Shown: one piece after another, positions 1-12,097 of the stretch
How the letters are laid out: the number at the start of each line of letters is the position of its first letter
How positions within the stretch are numbered: position 1 is the first letter of the stretch
Assembly: GCA_036250195.1 (NCBI GenBank)
Contig: JAVHZZ010000008.1
Coordinates: 15,753,434 to 15,817,433 of the forward strand
Origin: Mixophyes australis
Taxonomy: Eukaryota > Chordata > Amphibia > Anura > Limnodynastidae
Length of the DNA: 64,000 nt
Direction: 5' to 3'
Notes under the pieces: model-generated
Told to the model about the DNA's origin: nothing
Databases searched by the model: none
What the model saw: the letters and a program-made list of their open reading frames with translations, nothing else
Program-made: the position numbers and the translations under genes

Positions 1-161
1 AAGTTTCTACCCAATTCTCATCTAATAAATGTAAGGAGGTGGATTCTGAACAATCCTTGTGATCCCCTTAAGTGATTTTTGTGTTTGTGGTCATAATTAT
101 AGTGGTCCCAAGTCGTCCCTTTGTGCTTGTGGTCATGAACACTCCCCAGAAAAGAGACCAT

Positions 162-352
162 GGGGTATATTTACTAAGCTGCGGGTTTGAAAAAGTGGAG
201 ATGCTGCCTATAGCAACCAATGACAGCTAAAATATGATTGGTTTAGCTGTCATTTTGTAGAATGCAATAAATAAATGAAAGTTAGGATCTGATTGGTTGC
301 TATAGGCAACATCTCCACTTTTCCAAACCCGCAGTTTAGTAAATCTAGCCCC
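162..352. mobile_element. Palindromic MITE, GGGCTAGATTTACTAA family
   Basis: 191-bp inverted repeat whose arms both contain CTGATTGG-like CCAAT boxes and GTTGCTATAGGCAAC (296-310 on the right arm). No gene. The same family recurs at seven further places in this window. Confidence 0.85.
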
Positions 353-506
353 ATGTGTCAAGATTTAAATGAAGGCACTGTGCTCAATAAAAAACGTGAG
401 AGGCAATCCTACACACACGCCATTTACGTACACCAATGCCCAGAGGAGCCTGGGATAGGGGTGTTTCAGAACTTATTTTAGCTATTTATTTAAAAAAGAA
501 TATTAT

Positions 507-507
507 T

Positions 508-550
<43 letters not shown>

Positions 551-551
551 T
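507..551 (+). repeat. (AAT)n microsatellite
   Basis: Uninterrupted AAT run apart from its first units. Confidence 0.95.
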
Positions 552-1682
552 ATAACGACGTCCTCCTGCATCATTTAGATCTGAGCCCTACAGCACAATA
601 CGCTCTTGGGAGACCCTGCGTTTTCCACTGTGTAACTCTCAGTCTGTGGTTTCCTGCTTGTCCATTATCCACTTTTCACATGACGACTCTGCTCCTGTTA
701 CAGGCAGCCCTGCCATTTCATAAATTACACAATCACAGGAGTAGACAGGTCACTGGTCACAAGATCAGCACATCTTGTTCTACCAATGTCAGTTTAAAAA
801 CTGGTGACATCCAGAGGGGCAGGAGATTAAGAGTGATAGCAGAAAGCTGCTCTGACATTATTAATATACACTTTCAAAAGGAAGCATTGAAAGAGCAACT
901 AACAGCACTGATATATAGTGGACAGTGATATGCTCTTGAGTAAGAAAATTCAATCATGATGACAGACCCATTAAAAACTATTAAAAAAATAGTACAACAA
1001 ATCCAAAAATGTAAGTTTCCTCATATATGGCTTAGTACCCACTGGTGCTTGCATTAGTGTTTGACATGCATTTGTTGTTACCATTGTTACTAGCGTTTGG
1101 AGTTTACATGGAGCTCAATGTAGATAAACGCATGTGGATAGAACAAGATGCGGCTTAAAATTGGATTGGAAAATGCAACACTAGCAAAACTTTATTGACA
1201 ATAGTAGTAGAAAGGTGACAAAAGAACATAATTAACAATGCATGTAGTTATCGCCTGTGGTTAACAAGCCAAAGAGAACTACTTCTATCGTTCACAAATA
1301 TATATGTAAATTTTTCGCAAACTTAACGGAAATGAAGATTTATAAAAGTTTTAGTGAGGCAGATTTGCTTTTCCTATGCACAGCAGACTTGTCATAAATT
1401 GACTCAACACAGTGCTGCCCTAAATCTGAAATCTTTGATATCAGAGAACAGCAACTTGCTTTCATTTGCACAACAAATATAGATACATGTATACATTTAG
1501 GGATATTCATGAAAACTGATACAAAAGAAACGTGTTGTTTCCCTTAGCAACTAATCAGATTCGGTCAGTAGGCGCGTTTCACATAGGTGGACAAATTAAT
1601 TGCTACATCCAACTTGTTGTTTTATTGCAGTTTAGGAAATGTAGTCAAACACCTGTTAGCAGTCCTAATACCAGAGAGCATT
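552..1682. other. Unique AT-rich stretch, no gene seen
   Basis: Only short chance open frames. No recognisable repeat or RNA. Confidence 0.6.
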
Positions 1683-1707
1683 TTAATTGGCTGCTAACAA
1701 ATTGACC

Positions 1708-1783
<76 letters not shown>

Positions 1784-1909
1784 GGAATTTAGACTGTAAG
1801 CCACAATGGGGCAGGGAATGATGTGAGTGAGTTCTCTGTACAGCGCTGCGGAATTAGTGGCGCTATATAAATAAATGATGATGATGATGATGATGATGAG
1901 GATGATGAT
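1683..1909 (+). mobile_element. V-SINE, 3' part
   Basis: Starts in the TTAATTGGCTGCTAAC block, carries a long (TG)n at about 1711-1780, then the AATGGGGCAGGGA and GCGCTATATAAATAAATGATG tail. The tRNA-like head and V domain are missing. Confidence 0.85.
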
Positions 1910-2329
1910 TTGATTGTTTTTTTTCAGTAAGGTTGTACATTTGCACTGTCCTGGTGCTACCTGGTTCAGTTTAAGTGTTTAATAAATAGAAAACATTTTA
2001 ATTCTGGGAAACTACATGGTCACTTTCTGTACTATGAAACACTGAAATGAATATTTAAGAAAGGAAATGACATGAAAAGATCAGAATATTCTGCGTATAG
2101 CCATGTGTTTAGCTAACATTTCCAATTAGTTGTTTCTTTTTTACATCTGAAGTTACATAATTGCGTTCATTTTAAAAAGTTGTACAGACCAGTGACGCTG
2201 ATCTTTAAGTGTATCAGAAAAAAAAAATAGTTTTCAGGTATAGCTTACCCCCTGGTCCTTTGAAAACAATGAGCTCTTATTATAAAGAAGCAAAATTGCT
2301 GACAGCAAGAACAAAAGAATTGTAAAGCA

Positions 2330-2830
2330 ACAATTAATTCAGAGCTCATTTAGGTTGTGGGAAATCAGATGAAAATGCTGCCACCAGAGGTCAGCCAAAA
2401 TCTGCTACAGAACACAAAGGCAAATAGCTGAGATATCAAAATGTATTGAAAACAGCTGAGAAAATGAGCTGGGATCAACGGGTTGCGTCTCCAAAGTCCT
2501 GATTTCCAGTAGATTTTACCATCAGCATCTTTATTTTCAGCCTAGCCAAAAGCAATAGGTTTCTTTTTATAAAGTTCAAGACTGCAGACAACACTGAAAA
2601 CATTCGCTGCCCAAAACAGCTCGTTTACATCCTGTACAGCTGACACTGTAAGCAATTAGCTGCAGCACAATTCGACTGACGCTGCCTTTGATAATTATGT
2701 TGCCAATTTAGTCGCTTTTCATTTATTTGTTTGGACTTTTATGCATTCCATTAGAAGAAATTAGAAAGCAGAGAGTTTATTAAAATACAACAGAATAAGC
2801 CGTGATTTTGGTTGGAACGATCACAAATAA
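2330..2830. promoter_or_regulatory. Candidate conserved noncoding element
   Basis: Repeat-free with no open frame. It mixes homeodomain-type cores (CAATTAG, ATAATTAT) with evenly complex sequence of the kind common in vertebrate developmental enhancers. This is a judgement from composition only; no alignment was possible. The surrounding 1910-3999 also lacks genes. Confidence 0.25.
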
Positions 2831-3999
2831 GCTATCATTTTCAGATTCAAAAGCGCATTGAAATTGATCTGATAGCATCCTAGTCACTTGATCCAATTAT
2901 ATTTTTCTTAGTTATTTACTTTACGATGTAGCTACTTGCTACAATTTGCTGGCAGCGCAACTCTTATGCTAGCGCCAAATATACAAAAGAGAGAGAAGGG
3001 ACACGTTAGGGCCTTAAACATTGGTGTTGCATTTGAAGTGCGGTGGTTAACGAGCACTTGCGGTCGGTGGGAGGTATATGAAGGATTTTTCATTATCCCA
3101 AATCCTCTTAATGGGAGTGAATGCAACTAAATTGAGCAGACAGCGATGGAAAATGCTCCAGACTACTAGGGGACATACTAGTGACTCATTGGAACCAATG
3201 GGTTCCATTCTCTTACCCGTAACATAACTCCATGCTAATTCGACTCCCTCATTATTTAGCATATATATTACAGCCGGAGTAAAAGTTTAATTACAATGAG
3301 AAGTTATTAATACACATATAATTTATTATGAGGATCCACTGCAATACCAGCTACAGATGACAGGTGGCAGTACACCATCAACACTGACAACTGCACATTC
3401 TTTTTTACTTACTTCAATCAGCACATCTGCTAAAGGTAAACTCAGTGAAGACTAAGAGAACTCACCTGTATGCAGCCTTTATAAGGTCCTCACTCCCAAA
3501 GTTCAAATTTCGTTACTCTGCTGGTGCTTCAAGAGTCTTGTTCTGTTTGTTTTTATTTATCAAATGTGGTTTCGTCCCTCATGATTCTACATTATCCAAC
3601 CCATTGACTTCAGCTCTGTCCCTCACGACCCGTTCTCTCAGGACTAAACGGCTTGGTCGGCCGTGATGATTCTATGATGACACGGTGGCGCAATTGTCAG
3701 CTTTAAATCTCTGCTGGTCCCTAGCTACCACATAAATACCTATTTAGATTAGTGAGGGCACCAATCCCTGTGACTCTCATGTCATGTGGTCATTTAGAGA
3801 CAATTTACTAAAATTCGACTCATGATGATGTCACGGGAAGTTTCTTAGGAATTCAGTAAGTATGCTGCAGCCAAAACATGGGGTTTATCTCCCCTTTTTA
3901 ATACTCATTCACATTCATAGCTGCCTTGAAAATGACAAACTGCTTATTGACAAGTAAACAAAATGAATATAGAAGAAACTATAGATCTGTAAACACAGT

Positions 4000-4320
4000 G
4001 GGCCTGATTCATTAAGGAAAGCAAAGCAAAAAAAAGGAGTAACTTTGCACCTTGGCAAAACCATGTTGCATTGGAGGGGGAGGTAAATTTAAAATGTGAT
4101 GGCATATTTATAGTTGGGGCAGGGCATGTCCTAGATCAACTTTAAATTTCAGTGTACAATGAAAGCTATCAAGTATTTGTGAGCTTGATAAAAAAATCAG
4201 GCAGTATTTAACTTATGTGCACAATAATAAACTAATTTGCACCCCTTGCATTGTAACATGGTTTGTCCAGGACAAAACTTACTCCATTTTTTGCCTTACT
4301 TTCCTTAATGAATCAGGCCC
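4000..4320. mobile_element. MITE, GGGCCTGATTCATTAAGG family
   Basis: 321 bp between inverted ends GGGCCTGATTCATTAAGG and CCTTAATGAATCAGGCCC. Related copies lie at 10497-10921, 26877-27210, 28758-29060 and 32414-32733. It is noncoding. Confidence 0.85.
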
Positions 4321-5017
4321 GGTATATTCAACCTGCTTTCAGCTCAAGGGTATTAGAGCCCTTGAAGCTGAACTACCACCTCTCTGCCTTGCCTTACACT
4401 GGCTCCCCATCCCCTACAGAATCCTCTTCAAACTCCTTACCACCACTCACAAAGCTCTCTCCCAGTCTACTGCCCCCTTCATCTCCGACCTCCTCACCAT
4501 TCACACTCCTGCCCGATCCCTGCGCTCTGCCACTGACCGTAGCCTCTCTTCCACTCTCATTACCACTTCCCACTCCAGAATCCAAGACTTCTCCCGAGCT
4601 GCCCCCCTACACTGGAATGACCTCCCTCACTTCATCCGTCTCACTCCCAAGCTGTGCTCCTTCAAACAAGCACTTAAAACTCACCTGTTCCTTAAAGCCT
4701 ACCAATCATCCACCTAACCCCTCACCTACTCTGCTCGCTCTTCCCTCTCTCCACTGGCATCACCGCTCCCTCTCGTGTCTGTTTCGTCCACCCTCCCTTA
4801 GGATGTAAGCTCGTTTGAGCAGGGAACTTCTTCCCTCGTGTCTCCACACCTGTTCTTCTGCGCCGTCCTTACTCTATTTGTCTGTCCCGGAGTTTCTGAA
4901 GCACTGGTACTTTGTGTTTACTGTTCTGTACTGTTTAACCCTGTATGGTTTACTGTTTGTACTATGTACGGCGCTGAGGACACCTTGTGGCGCCTAACAA
5001 ATAAATGATAATAATAA
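4321..5017 (+). pseudogene. 5'-truncated L2-like LINE, RT C-terminus and 3' UTR
   Basis: An open segment ending at 4717 encodes the end of a LINE reverse-transcriptase protein. It contains an LHWLPIPYRILFKLL motif, then WNDLPHFIR and FKQALKTHLF, the usual finish of L2/CR1-group ORF2. A 3' UTR follows (AGCTCGTTTGAGCAGGG, GGCGCCTAACAAATAAATGATAATAA), ending in (ATA)n. It abuts the preceding MITE exactly. The catalytic RT core is absent, so this is a dead truncated copy. Confidence 0.8.
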
Positions 5018-6119
5018 TAATTTATTAACCATCTCCCTCTGCTTGTCAGAACTGGTCGATGCAGCCGCTTAACTCTGGATTTCTCTGGTTCTGTAATAAG
5101 CATCAGTTAAATCCCTTCCGTTCACCATTTTTAAATGGCAGTAAGGGGGCATGTGGGTGAGAGGACTAAGGACATGCCACCGCACTCCCCACAGTTTTCA
5201 GCTGAGACTGGGAGAGTCAACCGAGGATCCAGAGAAAAATTGCTCCATAGAGAAACCCCCCCAAGGCTCTGGCTAGAGAATGGAGGAGGTTAAAGTCATC
5301 CCTGACTCTTCACCATTCCATGTAACCATCAGAAACTTAATATGCGAGAGACAATTTACTTATTTCCAAAAATTAATGTACCAGATTAATTATTTTAGGA
5401 ACCTAAAGATGCAGGCAGTGTTTTTTTTTTGGACATTTGAAGTCAGCAGTTCTGGATACATTTATTCAGTACTTAAAGTGTGTCAGACAACATAAAATTA
5501 TCTCCGACTTTAACTTGTGGGATGCATTAGAAATAAAATAACAATACAGCAAATTACTTCTGCATGCTGTGTTTACCTGCATCTCAGCTTCCTCTACAAC
5601 ATTGAACTCCCAGATAGCAGAATGTCTTTTGTATGAAGCACTAAAGTGATCTGTTATACAAAATAGAAAACAGGGCTATCTTTAAATGAATATTCTTTTA
5701 TTTGGACTTCTCACACCCTGTTATATCTTGATGAGGTGACATAGGATTTGAATGAAGTGTGATACATCTGTTATTGTAAATCCCTGTGAATAGTGTCCAT
5801 GATTCCTGGTCTCCGGCAAGTGAAGATAGGGACTTTTTTTTTAGGTTCAAATCTATTTTTAAAAATAGGTTGAAATACCTAACAGATGAATAAGGCCCCA
5901 ATACAACAAAGGCCTCATTGACAGGGAATTGCAATCAAACGTCTGACAGATTCATGTGCTTGGTGACATATGTTATATGTTAGAGTCATAGATTAGATAT
6001 ACTTAGTTGAAAATTGTAGCAGAACACCAGAAGAGGTAAATATATTGCAGAAACGATTTCCGTCCAGGCTATGCAGAAAATAACCGATTCGTAAAAAAAC
6101 TAAACAAAAAAATCAAAGG
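5018..6119. other. Unique stretch, no gene seen
   Basis: No coding, RNA or repeat signal I can support. Confidence 0.5.
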
Positions 6120-6641
6120 TACCACAAAAGATTACCAGCGCAAAACAATTACCAGGAAAAAAAAGTGTAAATGAATATGAAAACCAATCGGCATATAAAA
6201 AAAACAAATATTTATTAAATTAAGGTCATATGACCCTGGACATATATAGCATCAATGAGTAAATATAAAAACAAATGAATAATATTCCATTGGCAAAACA
6301 TATCCAATGTATCAATACAGTATTATGAACATGTATATTGCAATGAAATGTGTTTATACAAATTAACTGAATGATATCCAATAAATTATTCCGATTAGAT
6401 ATGGATATAGCCAGTCGATAAGTGCCAAACAGCACTTTATACTGTATTGATACATGGGATATGTTTTCCCAATGGAATATTATTAATTTGTTTTTATATT
6501 TACTCATTGATGTTATATATGTCCAGGGTCATATGTCCTTAATTTAATAAATATTTGTTTTTTATATGCTGATTGCTTTTCATATTCATTTACACTTTTT
6601 TTTTTCTGGTAATTGTTTTGCGCTAGTAATCTTTTGTGGTA
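6120..6641. repeat. Large foldback (205-bp arms)
   Basis: 6120-6324 is the near-perfect inverse complement of 6439-6641, with a 114-bp spacer. The arms are AT-rich and differ by a few substitutions and small indels. No terminal duplication was found, so the transposon class is unknown. Confidence 0.85.
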
Positions 6642-6831
6642 TCTTGTGTGGATTGTTGTGGGTAATACCAACCCCACATCCAGCTGCAACTAATTCCAGG
6701 TTACTTTAGCAAATTTGTTAGCGCCTAATATATATATATATTTTTTTTAAAAAAATCAAAGGAAAATAAAAAAAAAATATAGACAAAGCAAAACAGTATG
6801 AATTAGGGTTATGTCACATAAGTGATTCGAT

Positions 6832-6990
6832 TTTGGCTTTTAAGAGCAGCATTTACTAAAGCACTGATACGTAGCAATGAATGAAGGCTCAAAACTGGCA
6901 TTTATATATCCTACAATCACTGGTTTTGAGACTACAGTTGATTCTATGTATCAGTGCTTTATTAATTAAGTGCTGCTTTTTAAACTCGAA
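6832..6990. repeat. Small imperfect palindrome
   Basis: AGCAGCATTTACTAAAGCAC near 6846 has its complement near 6953-6975. This may be a worn MITE. Confidence 0.5.
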
Positions 6991-7479
6991 GATCAATGAA
7001 TGAAGGTCATTCTCTGAGCAACAAAGGAATATAGTACAGTCAAGATATATTTAACATATAGGCAACCTAGGTGCATGCCTAGGGCATTTTCGGTGCCTGG
7101 TAACCTTGTACCAGACCAGAATTACTGATTAAAATGTAAAGGAAACAGCAGTGCGAGTTTGCAGGCTTTTCGAGCGTACAATAGATATATGTGTACTGTA
7201 TATACTGCATGTAGTGTTATCAGAATAGTGCAAAGTAAATGACTACTTAGGCAAAAGGTGAAATTTCCACCCCTCCTATCAAAATCCTGCACTTGCCCTT
7301 GTAAACACAAAGGAATTTTGGTCGGATGGACCATTTGAAGCCACGCCCTTGAAACAAATGACTTTCTTTAACTTTAAACCAATATATATTTCATTAGAGA
7401 GTGAAAGTACAGGATAGTCTTCAGAAATTATTATATTTAAATTTTTGCTGTAGTATTAATTACCTATTATTGAAGCAAA

Positions 7480-7913
7480 GATGATGTCACACTTCTGGTA
7501 TCACAAGATGGAATCCAATAGCCAGGTAGTTCGAAAGCAAACAGGATTTATTTTAATATAGAAATCTAAGTATCCAACAAGTGAATTCAATAATCCCAAG
7601 GCAGATTAAGGTCTGGTGGAAGTATCAAACACTATCAATCCAGATCACAAGAGAGAGCAAGGTTCTGTGGAAGCACTTGGTACAGATTCAAACATAATAC
7701 ACAAGCAAAGGCTTCAAAGCAGGAAGAGTCTTTTATAGGCCCAAACAGGAAATAAGATCCAAAATGGGATCTTTATGAGACAGTCCCGGCCATCTTAGAT
7801 CAGGGCTATTGTAAGGGCAAGTTCATAACAAAGATCCAATATGGAGTTTTCATGAGACAGTTCCAGCTATCTTGGATGACGGCTGTTCTAAGGGCAAGTT
7901 CATAACTGATGAT
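7480..7913 (-). repeat. LTR-like block
   Basis: On the minus strand it has a strong TATAAAAG box (about 7731-7738) and, about 185 bp downstream, AAATAAATCC (7546-7555). This is a promoter then polyadenylation order as in an LTR. A unit of about 68 bp is repeated (7766-7833 and 7839-7906), and GATGAT occurs at both ends. The ends are not clean TG...CA, so the call is tentative. Confidence 0.4.
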
Positions 7914-8877
7914 TAGGTTTTAGCCCTGGTGGACCACCTTATTCCGCTGACTATATATTACATTTTTATTTTAAAAGTCTGAATTGTTACTGTATACATT
8001 TATCTGGATTTCCTTTTAGTGTGATGTTAAGTACATTTTCATAATCTATTTCATGGAAGATGAAATATAAGTTATAAGAGTAAACCACACAGGCCGATGA
8101 CAGCGAAAAACATAATGGTCTATTCATGGTCCACAGTAATGTTTTGCATGAAATTCAAACATCTTGAGTAAAGTACAATAATGATAAACAACTGAAACCT
8201 CTCAAGCTCAACAGTCGGCCAGAACTGCCTACCGGATGCCGAATATTCAGTGGCAGATGTCAAGGGATCATGGAAGAATACTCAGGTTCGTTGTCCTCTC
8301 CTCTGCAAACTGTCAACCAATTTTGGCAATCACGACGGTTCAGCTTGACAGAGTTCCCAGTCTCCCTCGCCACCAGGAGTAAAGTTGGACAATACTGTGT
8401 TGTCATTGATCTTTTACATGCCTTTTTATCAGATTTTAATGTGAGTTTAGTGAAATGATGAATGGTTCACAGTAAACCATCAACGGTATTATGCCAGCCG
8501 TTCCTTTTTTCTTTCTCTCTCATATGGAGGAAAACATTTAAAGAAACATCTCACTGTAACATTTGAGAGGTTTCCCTGCGGCATTCAACACCATGAGTAT
8601 TATCGGTAGATATTGTATGGAATGCTTTGCTAATTTGTTACAATGTGTGTGCAACCACAAGGGTGTGTTGTTGTGGACCTCTGTGGCTTGGAAAATCACT
8701 GTTTCCATAACAATATCACACTACTATGTTGTTTTCTCTTTATTTTACATATATCTTGTTCACAAAATTGAGAAGATATTCTTGTATTCTTGCCATATCA
8801 ATTTTGACATTTTCCTACTTATTTAAATTGGACTGGACATTGATATGGATGGATTAGTATATACATATTTTTTCTGC

Positions 8878-8879
<2 letters not shown>
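7914..8879. other. Unique stretch, no gene seen
   Basis: Short open frames at 8270-8458 and 8563-8826 show no family likeness, so I do not call them genes. Confidence 0.5.

Positions 8880-8930
<51 letters not shown>
8880..8930 (+). repeat. (AT)n microsatellite
   Basis: About 50 bp of pure AT dinucleotide. Confidence 0.95.
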
Positions 8931-8931
<1 letters not shown>

Positions 8932-8963
8932 AAAAATAACTATTTATTGTAGTTATGCCATTA

Positions 8964-9253
8964 CAGGGGCAAACGCTGGATTTGTAGAGGGGGCTATCCA
9001 CACCACGCAACCAGTGGGCGTGACCAGCATGCATGGGGGCGTGGCTATAATATTAGACAGTGCTTGGCTGCTCTTCAACTCTTCCTATCCCCATATATAC
9101 ATGGGCAATGCTGTGTGCACTACTGTTATGTGCACGCAGCTCTCCCTTTTAATGCAGAGCCGGGTGAACCGGGAGCAGGGTCCAGCCACCTCAATTATAC
9201 AGTGCCCCAGGCTTGGAGGGGGGTTTCTAGGAAACCCCCTCGGTTTGCCTATG
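8964..9253 (+). mobile_element. Nonautonomous element, CAGGGGCAAAC family, copy 1
   Basis: 290 bp from CAGGGGCAAAC to GGTTTGCCTATG (imperfect inverted ends), flanked by CATTA at 8959-8963 and 9254-9258. Copy 2 is at 50834. No gene. Confidence 0.7.
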
Positions 9254-9549
9254 CATTAGAGGTTACACCACCATTTAAGCTCTGTTTTTTATAAAGTACA
9301 ATAATGAGCTATGAGTTGGATCACAGAAGGGTGTTACACTATATCAATGATATTGGAGTATATCTTTTGGGAATATGCAGAACGTACATGCTATTTTTCT
9401 GGTGAACATCATCCTAATTCAAAAAGGTGACACTACCAGGATATTAGACCCAAATAGGAGCACTTTCTCTCTATATCTTGGGTGCGATAGTTAAACGTCT
9501 AATGTACGTACCATCGAAAGCACAGAGAATACAACAATTCAACAACATT

Positions 9550-10260
9550 TCTAATCAGCAACACGAGTGCACAGAGTCATTGGAATATTCAGATTCATCG
9601 CTCTACCTGTCATGAACCAGATTCCCTGAGCTTAGAATTACACGCACCTCAATCACAGCGCTGCTGCCGAAACTCCCTTTGAAACCGCATGCACGGCTGC
9701 CATTAATATCCACCATTGAAATAAATGGGCTTTCTGTCTCTGCAATTGATTGACAAGATCAATAATTTTAAGATCAAATGCTAGCAGCAGTCTGTTTTTT
9801 TTTCTTTAATCAGTGTCTTTTTGTCTAATACCCAATGCCTACAGCAAGAACTTGTTTTCTCTATGTAGACATAGCTTCCTGCTGTGTGCTGTTGAGAAAA
9901 TGAGAAGACACGAGGAGGAATCAATTTAAGAAGAAACACTTTCGTTAACAAAGCTTTAGCGCAGATTAATTAAATGTAAATATTGAAAACATTTTGAGAG
10001 GGGGGTGGGTTTTCCACTTAATCATTCTTAGCGCATAATGAATTATGCAATATCTTATTTATTCCATAATCGTGGGTTTGGATGCTCATTAAGATGACAT
10101 TTTAATATACAACGATGACAAGTTGGCTGAAAAAAATCATGCTAATTCTAACTGCTATCTGTACTCCTTTACTTATCTAAGATTAGCATTCTTTTGAACA
10201 GAAAATCTATTTCACTGTTCCCAATTAAATTGTTACCTTTTTGCTAACACTGTATTTTAA
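9550..10260. promoter_or_regulatory. Candidate conserved noncoding element
   Basis: Repeat-free and noncoding, rich in developmental-factor motifs: TTGATTGACAAG (PBX/MEIS-like) near 9757, GATTAATTAA near 9964, and a homeodomain/C-EBP-like ATGAATTATGCAATA near 10037. Conservation is inferred from texture, not measured. Confidence 0.3.
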
Positions 10261-10496
10261 CAAAATTGCTATTATGTTTCCTTTTAATAAATATTTTTAA
10301 TTGATCATATTTTGATGTATAGTAGTCAAACAAACAGAACATTTGAGGAATTTCGTTTATATATAGACATCTTGTATAGAGAGGAGCGAATTTCTCATGC
10401 TTGCAAAATTTTGACTTTTGGTGAATTGATTCAGTAATTTATTTTTTTTAATAATTATAAGAAGAGGTTTAAGAAAAGAAGAAGTATATGTTCTCC

Positions 10497-10921
10497 GGGG
10501 CAAACCATGTTACAATGCAAGGGGTGCAAATTAGTTTATTATTTTGCATGTAAGTTAAATGCCAGATGTTTTTTCATCTAGCACACAAATACTTGATAGC
10601 TTTATTTTCACACTGAAATGTAAAGTTGATCTAGGACATGTCCTATCCCAGTGTTGGCTAACCTGTGACACTCCAGGTGTTTGTGAAACTACAAGTTCCA
10701 GCATGCTTTGCCAATATATAGCAGCTTATTGCTGGAAGGGTATGCTGGGACTTGTAGTTTCACAACACCTGGAGTGTCACAGTTTAGCCAACACGGCCCT
10801 ATCCCAACTATAAATCTGTGCCCACATTTTAAATTTACCTCCCCCTCCAATGCAACATGGTTTTGCCCAGGTGCAAAGTTAGTCCTTTTTTATGCTTTGC
10901 TCTCCTTAATGACTCAGGCCC
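10497..10921. mobile_element. GGGCCTGATTCATTAAGG-family MITE carrying a hAT insertion
   Basis: 5'-truncated copy in reverse orientation. Its body is interrupted at 10649-10796 by another MITE and resumes with the shared ATCCCAACTATAAATCTG block. Confidence 0.8.
10649..10796. mobile_element. hAT-type MITE, CAGTGTTGGCTAACC family
   Basis: 148 bp with long inverted arms (CAGTGTTGGC.../...GCCAACACGG). The 8-bp flanks TCCTATCC (10641-10648) and CCCTATCC (10797-10804) match at 7 of 8 positions. A worn relative lies at about 18550-18692. Confidence 0.8.
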
Positions 10922-11684
10922 TTAAAGTCTATAAAAAAAGATTTTTATAATGTAAATGTGTCCAATTAGTTTTGTTTCCTCACCTTTTTAATAGATTTTG
11001 TTGTTTGAAAATGTATTCATAAATGACGTTTAAAAAAAAAAATTGTTACATCAAAACTTTTCTTGCTCGCTATGACCTGCTTCCTCACATTCTACGCTTC
11101 ACTGGATCCATCATGAAATTATTCACCTCTGATTTAATTTAATCAGCAGAAGAGAGATCATACAAAATCATAAAATCCATATACTGGTCACACCTTAGGT
11201 ACTCGTCTATGATATCATAGACTAGTGTTTCCAAAGTCCAGTTCTCAGGGACCACTAACAGTGCAGGTTTTCCAGGTGACAAGTGAAATAATTCTATCCC
11301 CTGTGGATCTGTTACAATGTTGCAGCCAGTAATGATTACACCTGTGCTCCAGCAAGGAGATATGGAAAACATGCACTGTTAGGATTTCCTACAGACCAGG
11401 TTTGAGAAACACTGCCAAAGACTGTCTTCTGGTGACTTGTGCTGTTACTCCATAATGGATGTCCTTTATTCATTTGTATTATTCTGTATTGCCATGGGGA
11501 CCACCAAGTTTGGTTGAGTGCTTTCTTGATATTTGGCTTGGGTCATGCAATGTTCAAAAAGAGACCTAACATTAATAACTGTGTTATGCTTAATTTTGAA
11601 AGATAGATTTAAAGGAGAACTTCGCCCCCTGATCTTCATACTCTAATTTGATCTTACAGTGCAGATTCGCAAATGGTTGAAGAG

Positions 11685-12097
11685 CTAATTATCATCATCA
11701 ACATTTATTTATTTACACAGCAATCCCATGCAGTGCAGCAAGGATTTTTGCCAAGGAGCAAATTTGCTACTTTGTTATTTACACTCAAAATCATCTTCAC
11801 CATTTATTTATATGGCAGCACTAAATCCACGGCGCTGTACAGAGAACTCATTCACATCAGTCCCTGCCCCATTGGAGCTTACAGTCTAAATTCCCTAACA
11901 CACACAGACAGACAGACTAGGGTCAATTAACCTACCAGTATGTTTTTCGAGTGTGGGAGCAAACCAGAGCACCCAAAGGAAACCCACGCAAACATGGGGA
12001 GAACATACAAACTCCACACAGGTTAGGCCATGGTCGGGAATTGAACTCATGACTCCTATGAGGCAGAAGTGCTAACCACTGAGCCACCGTGCTGCCT
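11685..12097 (-). mobile_element. V-SINE (full, with doubled tail)
   Basis: The minus strand starts GGCAGCACGGTGGCTCAGTG (A-box-like). It passes a B-box-like GAGTTCAATTCC, then the V domain (TGTTCTCCCCATGTTTGCGT and following), and ends in the ATATAAATAAATGG tail. A second short tail-like piece lies at 11685-11790. Confidence 0.85.

Noticed and set aside
4263..4808. 181-residue Ser/Pro/Leu-rich frame
   Set aside because: Overlapping frame of the L2-like RT tail; only the 4217-4717 frame gives LINE motifs.
7480..7913. Firm solo LTR call
   Set aside because: Promoter and polyadenylation words fit, but the ends are not TG...CA and GATGAT duplication could be chance.
8819..9034. 71-residue frame with Ile-Tyr repeats
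   Set aside because: Translation of the (AT)n run.
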